A stretch of DNA of 25,899 nt from M55B132 sp964508895 (GTDB taxonomy: Bacteria > Bacteroidota > Bacteroidia > Bacteroidales > B18-G4), in assembly GCA_964508895.1 (NCBI GenBank), contig CAZDWF010000043.1, positions 1 through 25,899 on the forward strand. Reading direction: 5' to 3'. Below the pieces are notes generated by a model. The model had not been told where the DNA came from. It worked only from the letters and a program-made list of their open reading frames with translations, and made no database searches. Every line of letters begins with the position of its first letter. The first letter of the stretch is position 1. Shown one piece after another: positions 1-8,675 of the stretch. The translations under genes were made by a program, and so were the position numbers.

Positions 1-36
1 TTAATAGATTCATAATTTGAAACTCTGTTTGGATAA

Positions 37-1254
37 ATGAATATAGGGGTAGTTGTCGACAATACATTTTTTAATGATGAAAGAGTAAAGAGAGAAGTTG
101 ATATACTTAAACATCACTTCGGAAAGATTTACGTTTTATGCTTTGATTTTGGCAATGGGCTTGTATCAGATAATGATGAAAATATCATTGTCAGTAAAAT
201 AAAGATCAAAAGAAAACATAAAGATCTCCTTGTATTTATTCAAAACTGGCTGCCAGGATATGAATCACTCTGGGCCAATAGAATCTCTCAATTCATTGAT
301 AAGAACAAGCTTGATGTAATCCATGCCCATGACCTTTATATGGCCAGAGCTGCAAGAAAAGGAATTGATAAATCAAAACGAGATTGCAAGCTTATACTGG
401 ACTTACATGAGAACTATCCTGAAGTTGTTAAATCATATTCCTGGACAAAAGGTGTGATAAGAGGGGCAGTTGCACGGCCTGAAAAATGGAAGAAGAAAGA
501 ACATGAATATTTGAAGTATGCTGATAATATCATAGTTTTAAGTGAGTCTTTTAAGAAACAGCTTACAGATAAACACAAGGATTTCAATAGTAAGCAATTC
601 ATTGTATTTCCAAATGTACCTGATCTGACTACCCTTAATTCTTATGGAGAAGATGATATATTTCTCGACATTGATAAAAACCATCCAATCTTTTTTTATT
701 TTGGAGTTATTGGCAAACGCCGGGGAATTTTTCAAACTATTAAGGTTTTTAAAGAATATCTTAAAAAGGGAAATATCGGAACTTTACTATTTATCGGACC
801 TTTAGATAAATACGATAAACAAGCATTTACCGATGAAATTAATGCCAGAGATGTTAAATCAAACATTATCTATATTCCCTGGATAGATATTGAGCAACTC
901 CCTTCATACATGAAAATAAGTGATGTTTGCCTTGCACCATTTGAGAAAAACCCTCAGCATGAGTCTGGCATCTCCAACAAAATTTACCAGTATATGTATG
1001 GAAAGAAAGCTATTATCTCTTCAAATTGCAAACCTCAACAGGAATTAATTGAGAAGTATAATTTTGGGATGATATTCTGCAATGATCAGGAATATCTTGA
1101 TGCTATGATAAAGCTTGGAAATAACAAAAACTTACAAAAGGAATTAGGTATTAACGGATATAATGCTTTGATCGATCATTATAATCTGGATAAATATAAA
1201 TCTGTAATTATAAGCCTTTATGAAGATTTAGCTAAAGAAATAAACGGGGATTAA
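37..1254 (+). CDS. GT4-type glycosyltransferase
   Basis: Cytoplasmic glycosyltransferase of the GT-B fold, 405 aa, usual length for family GT4. The N-terminal half opens with a Rossmann-type strand (MNIGVVVDN) and contains the acceptor-side motif DVIHAHDLYMAR near residues 93-104. The C-terminal half begins around residue 215 (PIFFYFGVIGKRRG, the strand-loop that starts the nucleotide-sugar domain) and carries the donor-binding segment HESGISNKIYQYMYG near residues 309-323, which matches the E-x7-E-like region of GT4 enzymes. Donor and acceptor sugars cannot be told from sequence. The ATG at 37 follows an in-frame TAA at 34-36, so it is the first possible start. The next gene starts 18 bp downstream on the same strand, so they may be cotranscribed. 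A role in surface polysaccharide or glycoprotein assembly is inferred from the family and the nearby O-acetylation genes. Confidence 0.88.
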   Translation: MNIGVVVDNTFFNDERVKREVDILKHHFGKIYVLCFDFGNGLVSDNDENIIVSKIKIKRKHKDLLVFIQNWLPGYESLWANRISQFIDKNKLDVIHAHDLYMARAARKGIDKSKRDCKLILDLHENYPEVVKSYSWTKGVIRGAVARPEKWKKKEHEYLKYADNIIVLSESFKKQLTDKHKDFNSKQFIVFPNVPDLTTLNSYGEDDIFLDIDKNHPIFFYFGVIGKRRGIFQTIKVFKEYLKKGNIGTLLFIGPLDKYDKQAFTDEINARDVKSNIIYIPWIDIEQLPSYMKISDVCLAPFEKNPQHESGISNKIYQYMYGKKAIISSNCKPQQELIEKYNFGMIFCNDQEYLDAMIKLGNNKNLQKELGINGYNALIDHYNLDKYKSVIISLYEDLAKEINGD

Positions 1255-1272
1255 GTTAATTTATTAAATAAG

Positions 1273-4200
1273 ATGCGAAAAATAAAAACCATACTCATAA
1301 TTATTATTATAGCATTTGCCATTAATATTAAAGCTCAGCAATACAAAACATGCAAATCATTTCAGCCTCTTTCTGCAATGGAAGAAAAAGCCTTGATGGA
1401 GCTACCAGTAATGACCTTGCCAGCTAATTACCAGGATAATATCCTACCTGAATCTGTAGATAATTCTCAACAACCCTATTTCAGGCCAGTCTTTAACCAG
1501 GAAGATTATTGCTGCGGACAGGCAAGTGGAATTGGATATAATTTCACTTATGAGATCAACCGTTTGCGCAACCTTCCTGCCAATGTTACACAAAATCAAT
1601 ATCCCACACATTTTGCCTGGAACTGGCTCAACAGTGGTTATGGATGGTATGGAGTAAGTTATCTTCATTCATTTCAGATGTTAAAAGAGCTTGGCACTCC
1701 TAATGTTGATGATTATGGCGGAACTCTTTCTTTCGGCGGACCGGAGCGATGGATGACCGGATATGATGAATATTACAACGGTATGCATAACCGCATCAAC
1801 AATGCATTTCAAATCCTTGTAGACAGTCCTGAAGGATTACTTACTTTAAAGAACTGGATCTATGACCATCTGGACGGAAGCAGTGTTGGAGGTGTGGCAA
1901 GCTTTTATGCACAATATATGTCAGCAAACCAAACTCTTCCCACAGGAACCCCTGAAGAAGGAAAATACGTACTTACATATTTTGGGGGGAGTGCTAACCA
2001 CGCCATGACTATAGTTGGTTATCATGATTCCATAAGATATGATTATAATAGTGATGGCCAATACACAAATCATATAGACATAAATAATGATGGTGTTGTT
2101 GATATGAAGGACTGGGAGATAGGTGGTTTTAAAATGGCTCAGAGTTATGGAGGTGTTCCGGGCTGGGGTAACCAGGGGTTTGCATATATGATGTATAAAA
2201 CCCTGGCTGATGATCTGGGTTCCGGAGGGATCTGGAATCATAGTGCTCATATACTGGATGCCAAAACAAATTGTGAACCTCAACTAACCATAAAAGTTAC
2301 TTTCAAGCACAACAGAAGAGAAACAATTAAGATCACTGCAGGAATATCTGATAATCTCAATGCAACAGAACCAGACATCATTAAGGAGTTTCACGTTTTT
2401 AATTATCAGGGTGGTGCCATGTATATGCAGGGAGGCTGGAGTGTGGAAGAAAAGAAAACAATAGAGTTCGGACTGGATATCACCGATCTTCTGACTCATA
2501 TCGAACCAGGTCAGCCTGCTAAATACTTCCTGCGTATTCATGAGAATGACGACGCAAATCTTGGAACAGGAGAAGTTAAAAGCTTCTCTCTGATGGATTA
2601 TACAAATGGAATAATTGAAATTCCATGCTCCCAAACAAACGTGCCTATTGTTGAAAATGGCTTTACTGTTTTATCTGTTGATGCCACCATTAATTTCGAT
2701 AAGGTGGAAATTACAAACACATCTCTTCCACCTGCACCGGTAGGACAATATTATTCTCACCAGATGACAGCTACCGGAGGAACACCACCTTATAGATGGT
2801 ATCTCCATAAGGAATATGAAGAAGTTGCCTCAACAACTACCTTCCCTCAGGTTACCCAGCAAAAGCTAAACCCCTCAAATACAAGTGATGGCATTGTCAC
2901 TAAGAATCTTGGATTCGAATTTCCATTTTATGATAGCGTCTATTCCTCAGTAACACTCCATGTTGATGGTTATCTGATGTTCGATGAGCAATTATATCCG
3001 TATCCGTATTTCAATGAAGATGAAGTATTATTTACTATTACACGGAATATTTCACCTCTAATGACCCAGGATCTAAAGATATACAACTCACAGAATGATG
3101 GTATCTGGTATGAAGGCAATTCGGATTATGCAACATTCAGGTGGAGAGCACATATGGAAGGGAACTCAAGTGATGAAGTTAATTTTGCTGTTACGCTTTA
3201 TCCTGATGGTAAAATGAATTTCTTATATGGATCTAATTCTGTAGGAGATGATTTTTACTTCCTGAGTGGAATATCAGATGGAAACGATGAACATTACCAA
3301 TATACCGATGATTATAATCAGGGCTTCCCTGCATCAGACAGTAAAATCACTTTTAATCCATACGATTACCCTGAAGAAATTAGTTTGTCGGAAGAGGGTT
3401 TATTATCTGGCACTCCTGCAAGTCCGTACAATGGCAACGACCTAATATTCAGAGTGGTTGATAATAATTTTATCAGCAATTATAAAACACTGCAATTCTC
3501 TTCAAGTGGAGTAATTGTATTGGATTCTTTGTCTTCAGGAGGTGATGAAATACTTGATTATGGAGATACTGCACTAATTTCTATCGATGTAATAAATATT
3601 GAAGATGACCCTATTCATAATGCTATTATAACTATTTCAGCATCTGATGAATATGTAACATTATATGATAGCACTGAAACCCTTGGAAATCTTCCTGTAG
3701 GAGTTATGCAAAGTTATGATGATGCATTTGAGTTCTCCATTTCCAGTAATGTTCCTGATGGGCATGTTGTTATATTCGATGTGGTGATTGATGGTGTAAG
3801 GCAACAATGGACAAATTCTTTCATTTATATAGCTCATGCACCACAACTGGAGATATATGACGTAATAGTTGATGACGGTGATAATGGAATACTTGATCCG
3901 GGAGACAGCTGTGATATTGTTATAAATGTATACAACAATGGAGGTTCATCAGCATATAATGTTATTGCAGACCTCATTTGTCAGGACCCTGATATCATAT
4001 TAGGAAACACACAGGATACAGTGATCTTATTTAATCCAGGATTAACTGACACTTTAAGGTATGCTGCAATAGTATCAGATCAGGCCCAGATAAATAACAC
4101 CATTAATTTCGACCTGTCCATGATTGCCGACTATTCATATTCAGCAATTGATAGCTTTAACCTTCAAATTGGCAAAACAATAGAAGATTTTGAAACCGGA

Positions 4201-5655
4201 GATTTCAATTTCTTTAATTGGGGATTCGATGGCAATCAGGATTGGGTGATCACAGATTATCAGCCTTATGAAAAGTTGTTTTGTGCGATGTGCGGACATG
4301 TTTCTCATAACATGGAATCTGCATTGATACTTGATGTTAATGTATTATATGAAGGAGAGATTACTTTCTACAAGAAAGTAAGCTGTGAAGATGCTCAGGG
4401 CGATAATACTGATTTCCTTGCATTCTTCATTGATGATATTGAACAGGGAAGATGGGATGGAATCATTGACTGGTCGCAGGAGACATTCATTATGAATGAA
4501 GGATATCATCGCTTAAAATGGGTGTTTAAAAAAGATAATGATGTTAGTGAAGGAATGGATAAAGTATGGCTGGATCTAATTTCATTGCCGGCATCAACAG
4601 ATTTTAACCCTCACATAGACTATGATCCTGAAAGTGTTATGTTAACGATGTTACCCAACGACTTAAATACTGATACGATATTGATCAATAATTTAAGTCC
4701 GGGAAACATTGATTACAATATCAACATATCATATAATGTAAGCAATGATTCAGATAACTCAAGAAGTATATTTGGTGCTTATATGATAGGTGATGTTAAA
4801 CATTTCTATACCATCACCCAGTATGATATGGAACTCATCGTATTCAACGCCAGCGATGACAGTGAATGGATAAAGGATATTGACATACAATTCCCGTTTA
4901 ATGTAGGATTAATATCTGCTGAAAACTTTATTGGTGGAAGTGGAGGTGATTTGATCTTCAATGGAATTACAGGATATGGTGTAACTGCTAACTGGCATGG
5001 CGAAGATGGCTCAGGATGGGGTGTTTTGAAAGGAGGAGAAACAGCTACCGCGAGCATCTCTTTCTTTGCAATGGAATCCATGACTGAAGATATGGAATTG
5101 CATTTTGAACTATTCGGTGATATTTATGGAAATGACCCCCATGTTATTTCCGGTGTTCTTGAATTAAAGAACCTTGGGGCTGACCAGGAGTGGTTAGGTA
5201 TAAATACTAATTCAGGAAATTTACCCGGGAATAGTGATGACATGCTCTTCATTGACTTCAATACAACAGGAATGCCTGATGGAAATTACTTTGCAGAAAT
5301 AATTATTTCCGAACAATTCAAGGAAGAGACAATTATACCGGTTACTTTAACTGTAGATCAATTTATGGAAGTTGATGATATGAAAATTGATTCTCAATTT
5401 GAGATCTATCCAAATCCTTTTACAAAGCATGCAAGCATATCATGGAATAATGCTGATGGACTGGAGACTTTCATTAGCATTCTCGATCTGCACGGAAGAA
5501 CGATAAAGACCTTCAGCTGTATTCAGAAGGGTATTAATACCTGGAACTGGAATGGGAGAAATGAATCAGGAAGTAAAATCAAGCAAGGTATATATTTTGT
5601 ATGGATAAGAAATAGTGAGATAAATGAAAGGAGAAAAATAATCTATTTAAGATAA
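1273..5655 (+). CDS. Secreted papain-like cysteine peptidase, multidomain, T9SS sorting domain
   Basis: 1460-aa predicted extracellular protein. Residues 1-21 are a signal peptide (MRKIK, hydrophobic IIIIIAFAI, cut near KA/QQ). Residues about 55-320 resemble a papain-fold peptidase: Q76 and C81 in Q-x4-C-G-Q, H243 in NHAMTIVGY, and a WGNQGFAYMMY end like the C1A WGxxGYF strand. The usual NSWG asparagine reads AQSYG, so activity is uncertain. Between His and this strand lie two calcium-type loops, DYNSDG and DINNDGVVDMKD (D269-D280). Then follow a beta domain (about 336-480), a putative-Ig (He_PIG-like) domain split by an insert (about 485-745), two CARDB-like domains each with a GDxxxLDxGD motif (about 750-970), a cleaved-adhesin-like jelly roll (IEDFETGDF... 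to about 1110), further beta domains, and a FlgD-like type A T9SS sorting domain (YPNPF at about 1378 to the end). A shorter paralogue follows at once. Confidence 0.85.
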   Translation: MRKIKTILIIIIIAFAINIKAQQYKTCKSFQPLSAMEEKALMELPVMTLPANYQDNILPESVDNSQQPYFRPVFNQEDYCCGQASGIGYNFTYEINRLRNLPANVTQNQYPTHFAWNWLNSGYGWYGVSYLHSFQMLKELGTPNVDDYGGTLSFGGPERWMTGYDEYYNGMHNRINNAFQILVDSPEGLLTLKNWIYDHLDGSSVGGVASFYAQYMSANQTLPTGTPEEGKYVLTYFGGSANHAMTIVGYHDSIRYDYNSDGQYTNHIDINNDGVVDMKDWEIGGFKMAQSYGGVPGWGNQGFAYMMYKTLADDLGSGGIWNHSAHILDAKTNCEPQLTIKVTFKHNRRETIKITAGISDNLNATEPDIIKEFHVFNYQGGAMYMQGGWSVEEKKTIEFGLDITDLLTHIEPGQPAKYFLRIHENDDANLGTGEVKSFSLMDYTNGIIEIPCSQTNVPIVENGFTVLSVDATINFDKVEITNTSLPPAPVGQYYSHQMTATGGTPPYRWYLHKEYEEVASTTTFPQVTQQKLNPSNTSDGIVTKNLGFEFPFYDSVYSSVTLHVDGYLMFDEQLYPYPYFNEDEVLFTITRNISPLMTQDLKIYNSQNDGIWYEGNSDYATFRWRAHMEGNSSDEVNFAVTLYPDGKMNFLYGSNSVGDDFYFLSGISDGNDEHYQYTDDYNQGFPASDSKITFNPYDYPEEISLSEEGLLSGTPASPYNGNDLIFRVVDNNFISNYKTLQFSSSGVIVLDSLSSGGDEILDYGDTALISIDVINIEDDPIHNAIITISASDEYVTLYDSTETLGNLPVGVMQSYDDAFEFSISSNVPDGHVVIFDVVIDGVRQQWTNSFIYIAHAPQLEIYDVIVDDGDNGILDPGDSCDIVINVYNNGGSSAYNVIADLICQDPDIILGNTQDTVILFNPGLTDTLRYAAIVSDQAQINNTINFDLSMIADYSYSAIDSFNLQIGKTIEDFETGDFNFFNWGFDGNQDWVITDYQPYEKLFCAMCGHVSHNMESALILDVNVLYEGEITFYKKVSCEDAQGDNTDFLAFFIDDIEQGRWDGIIDWSQETFIMNEGYHRLKWVFKKDNDVSEGMDKVWLDLISLPASTDFNPHIDYDPESVMLTMLPNDLNTDTILINNLSPGNIDYNINISYNVSNDSDNSRSIFGAYMIGDVKHFYTITQYDMELIVFNASDDSEWIKDIDIQFPFNVGLISAENFIGGSGGDLIFNGITGYGVTANWHGEDGSGWGVLKGGETATASISFFAMESMTEDMELHFELFGDIYGNDPHVISGVLELKNLGADQEWLGINTNSGNLPGNSDDMLFIDFNTTGMPDGNYFAEIIISEQFKEETIIPVTLTVDQFMEVDDMKIDSQFEIYPNPFTKHASISWNNADGLETFISILDLHGRTIKTFSCIQKGINTWNWNGRNESGSKIKQGIYFVWIRNSEINERRKIIYLR

Positions 5656-5662
5656 TTGATTG

Positions 5663-8209
5663 ATGAGGTTTCCTATTAACATAAGCGTTTCAATTTCTTT
5701 TGCCTTATTATTATTTCTTTTAAGCAGTAAGGGATATTGCCAGTATAAATACGGGGTATCCAGGATTATTAATAAGCAGGATTCTGTTTTTCTAAGCAAG
5801 CTTCCTGAAAAAACTTTCAACAATAGTTTAAGAACAACCATTCTACCTTACAAGATTGATAACTCAAAGTATAAATATTTCAGGGATGTAATCGGGCAGG
5901 ATGATCCTAGTTGTGGACAGCATGCAAGTGTTGTATACACATTTACATATGAGATTAACAGGCTTAGGGACCTTGCTTCAGATATTCCTGAAAACCAATA
6001 CCCTTCACATTTTACATACAATTTTATGAATGGAGGTTACGGATGGCTGGGTGTATCTATTCACCATAGTTTCGAAATATTAAAAAAGGTGGGTTGTCCT
6101 ACAGTAGCCGATTTCGGAGGTGTATCCTGCGATCCGAGAAAATGGATGAATGGCTATGATAAGTATCATAATGCCATGTCGAATCGTATTAAAGAAATAT
6201 ACCAGATCAAGGTTGGGGATGAGGCTGGATTGATCACTTTAAAAAACTGGCTGCATAACCATCTTGAAGGTGATAACATCGGTGGACTTGCCACTTTTTA
6301 TGCAAACACTCCATGGAACCTCAATATACTGGAAGAAGGAACACCTGATGAAGGAATGTTCGTAATTCCTGACTGGAAAGGCCCTCCTACCCATTCTATG
6401 GCAATTGTTGGGTATAATGATTCTATAAGGTTTGATTATAATGATGACGGTGAGTTCACAAATAATATAGATCTGAATAATGATGGTGTTTTGGACATGA
6501 AAGACTGGGAAATTGGAGCTTTGATCTTTGTTGATGGATTTTATGATGGGCTAAACTTTGCTGATAGTGGATTCTGTTATATGATGTATAAAACCCTGGC
6601 AGAAACCTATGAAGACCATGGTATATGGAATAATACAGTTCTTGTAATTGAAGTTGATGAGCCTTACAAGCCTGAATTAACTGCCCGAATAAAAATTAAA
6701 CATGATTCAAGAGAAATGATAAACGTTATTGCAGGAGTTTCAGGCAATTATAATGCATCATCTCCTGAAGCCAGTATGCAATTCCCTATTTATAATTTCC
6801 AGGGTGGGCATCAATATATGCAAGGTGGAAACTCACCTGAGTCAAATAAGATCATAGAATTTGGATTGGATATAAGCCCTTTACTTAATCATATTGAACC
6901 GGATAATCAGGCAACCTTCTTTTTGCAGATCATGGAAAATGATCCATACAATTCAGGAACAGGAGAAATTCTGGAATTTGAAATATTCAGGTATGATGAT
7001 ATAACGAGTTCAGCCAGCTGCATAACAACACCGTTTACTATTAATAATAACAATATAAGCACCTTAAAAATAAATTTTAATCCAGGATCTTACAATAAGC
7101 TTAAGATTATAGAAGAGAATATCCCTGAAGGAATTATCAACCAACCCTATTCATTCCAGCTTCATGCAACAGGAGGAGAACCCGAATACAATTGGCATTT
7201 AAGAAGAAATTATAGTCAAATTTCTCAGGAAGAAGCATTTCCTGTTGTTAATGCCCAAAATATCACTCCTGTAAATGAGATCAATGCAGTAATACCTGTT
7301 CCATTGGATTTTAGTCTGCCATTTTATGGAGAAACTTACGATACTATATATATTCACACTGATGGATTCCTGATGTTTGAATATACTAATGACCCCTGGC
7401 CATACATGCACGACGAGGAACTTATGATAAGATCCACAAAATGTATTGCAGCATTTAACCATTTGAGTTTTCAGACAATAGCTGATAGCGGAGAGGGAAT
7501 ATGGATGGAAAAAGACAGCAATAACATAGGAATCTACTGGAAGGTTTCTTCTTCACTTCCCCTTATCGATAATATTGAGTTTGCTTGTAAAATATTCCAC
7601 AATGGACAAATACAATTTTTCTATAAAAAGCACCAAATACCCAGCCAGGTGGTTTTTTCGTTAGGAATATCTAATGGTGATAATATTAATTTTATAACAG
7701 ACTATATTCATAACATTGTAAGTTTCCAATCTGATTTTATGATAAATTATTTACCGGTTGAAATTCCTGAAAGTCTGCAATTATCAAGTGATGGAATGAT
7801 AACAGGGTTTTTCAATAAGAAGTATAATGATAAAGTAGTTGAAGTAATGCTGGCAGATGCGCGGAATAATTTTCATATCAGAAAATATGATTTTTACACT
7901 TCAAATCTGGGCTTTGAAGAATATCAGAATGATGATGATTATATAGATATAATAAGCTACCCCAATCCATTCTCCAGTTCAATCTCATTAAAAATTTACT
8001 CAGATCATAATACAAAAGCAGACATTTCTTTGTATGAAATACATGGGAAAGTCATTAGAACACTTTATTCCGGTAAACTAAATGAAGGTGAGAGCATTAT
8101 CGAATGGGACGGTAATGATCATTACGGGAGAGAATGCGGTCCGGGAATATATATAATAAGAGTAGAACTTCCTGATAATCTAATTGTTCGAAAAATAATT
8201 AAGCAGTAA
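5663..8209 (+). CDS. Secreted papain-like cysteine peptidase paralogue (short form), T9SS sorting domain
   Basis: Short paralogue of the gene before it. I chose the ATG at 5663 (848 aa); a TTG at 5660 is directly upstream in frame, but MRFPINISV followed by the hydrophobic FALLLFLLSS and a cut after GYC gives a normal signal peptide. Counting from this ATG, the peptidase-like domain has Q79 and C84 (Q-x4-C-G-Q), H244 (THSMAIVGY) and the FADSGFCYMMY strand; the catalytic Asn position is again not NSWG. The paired calcium-type loops DYNDDG and DLNNDGVLDMKD are conserved. A beta domain and a split putative-Ig domain (about 487-740) follow, then directly the FlgD-like T9SS sorting domain (YPNPF near 767 to the end). 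The CARDB-like and cleaved-adhesin-like modules of the long paralogue are missing. The gap to the previous stop is 7 bp, which fits a tandem duplication and cotranscription. Substrate unknown. Confidence 0.84.
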   Translation: MRFPINISVSISFALLLFLLSSKGYCQYKYGVSRIINKQDSVFLSKLPEKTFNNSLRTTILPYKIDNSKYKYFRDVIGQDDPSCGQHASVVYTFTYEINRLRDLASDIPENQYPSHFTYNFMNGGYGWLGVSIHHSFEILKKVGCPTVADFGGVSCDPRKWMNGYDKYHNAMSNRIKEIYQIKVGDEAGLITLKNWLHNHLEGDNIGGLATFYANTPWNLNILEEGTPDEGMFVIPDWKGPPTHSMAIVGYNDSIRFDYNDDGEFTNNIDLNNDGVLDMKDWEIGALIFVDGFYDGLNFADSGFCYMMYKTLAETYEDHGIWNNTVLVIEVDEPYKPELTARIKIKHDSREMINVIAGVSGNYNASSPEASMQFPIYNFQGGHQYMQGGNSPESNKIIEFGLDISPLLNHIEPDNQATFFLQIMENDPYNSGTGEILEFEIFRYDDITSSASCITTPFTINNNNISTLKINFNPGSYNKLKIIEENIPEGIINQPYSFQLHATGGEPEYNWHLRRNYSQISQEEAFPVVNAQNITPVNEINAVIPVPLDFSLPFYGETYDTIYIHTDGFLMFEYTNDPWPYMHDEELMIRSTKCIAAFNHLSFQTIADSGEGIWMEKDSNNIGIYWKVSSSLPLIDNIEFACKIFHNGQIQFFYKKHQIPSQVVFSLGISNGDNINFITDYIHNIVSFQSDFMINYLPVEIPESLQLSSDGMITGFFNKKYNDKVVEVMLADARNNFHIRKYDFYTSNLGFEEYQNDDDYIDIISYPNPFSSSISLKIYSDHNTKADISLYEIHGKVIRTLYSGKLNEGESIIEWDGNDHYGRECGPGIYIIRVELPDNLIVRKIIKQ

Positions 8210-8232
8210 TTCATTTTACATCTTGATTTATT

Positions 8233-8240
8233 TAAATTTG
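8233..8240 (+). promoter_or_regulatory. Candidate Bacteroidota -7 box upstream of SnoaL-like gene
   Basis: TAAATTTG matches the Bacteroidota -7 consensus TAnnTTTG and lies 24 bp before the ATG at 8265, giving a plausible short leader. A TTTG -33 element at 19 bp spacing is not clear (the region reads TAATTCATT), so this is a weak call. It would allow the SnoaL-algJ-algI genes to be expressed separately from the peptidases. Confidence 0.35.
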
Positions 8241-8264
8241 CAGACTTCATTTAATTAAAATATT

Positions 8265-8672
8265 ATGTCTGAAAAAGATATACGTAATACACAAAGATCC
8301 TGGAAAGAAGCATTGGAATCAGGAAATCCTGATAATGTAGCAAATCTTTATGCTGATGATGGAATATTATGGGGAACTTTATCTCCGGTTATAAGAAAAG
8401 AAACAAACGCCATCAGGGAATACTTTGTAAAATTTGCCACGCTCGAAAATATACAGGTGAATTTTAAAAATGAAGAGATAAGGATTTATGGTAATTTTGC
8501 TATAAATACCGGCTATTATAACTTCAGCTGGATTGAAAATAACAAAACAATTGATATTCCTTCAAGGTATACTTTTGTTTATAAATTTCAAGATGGTAAA
8601 TGGCTGATCCTGGATCATCATTCTTCAGTGATTCCAGAGGTTCCTTTTGATACTTCAAAGTATATTGTTTAA
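8265..8672 (+). CDS. SnoaL/NTF2-like small protein
   Basis: 135-aa protein of the NTF2-like cone fold, close to the SgcJ/EcaC and DUF4440/CaMKII-association-domain group. What is seen: an N-terminal helix (RNTQRSWKEALESGNPD), the typical VANLYADDGILWGTLSP strand-turn, the helix RKETNAIREYFVKF, and a beta-rich second half ending YKFQDGKWLILDHHSS. Members often serve as small-molecule binding or isomerase-like domains, but function varies widely and no specific ligand can be named here. It has no signal peptide, so it is probably cytoplasmic. The ATG at 8265 follows a possible promoter; the stop is 3 bp before the GTG start of the AlgJ-like gene, so it is probably in the same transcript as the O-acetylation pair. 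Why it sits with those genes is not known. Confidence 0.82.
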   Translation: MSEKDIRNTQRSWKEALESGNPDNVANLYADDGILWGTLSPVIRKETNAIREYFVKFATLENIQVNFKNEEIRIYGNFAINTGYYNFSWIENNKTIDIPSRYTFVYKFQDGKWLILDHHSSVIPEVPFDTSKYIV

Positions 8673-8675
8673 CTG

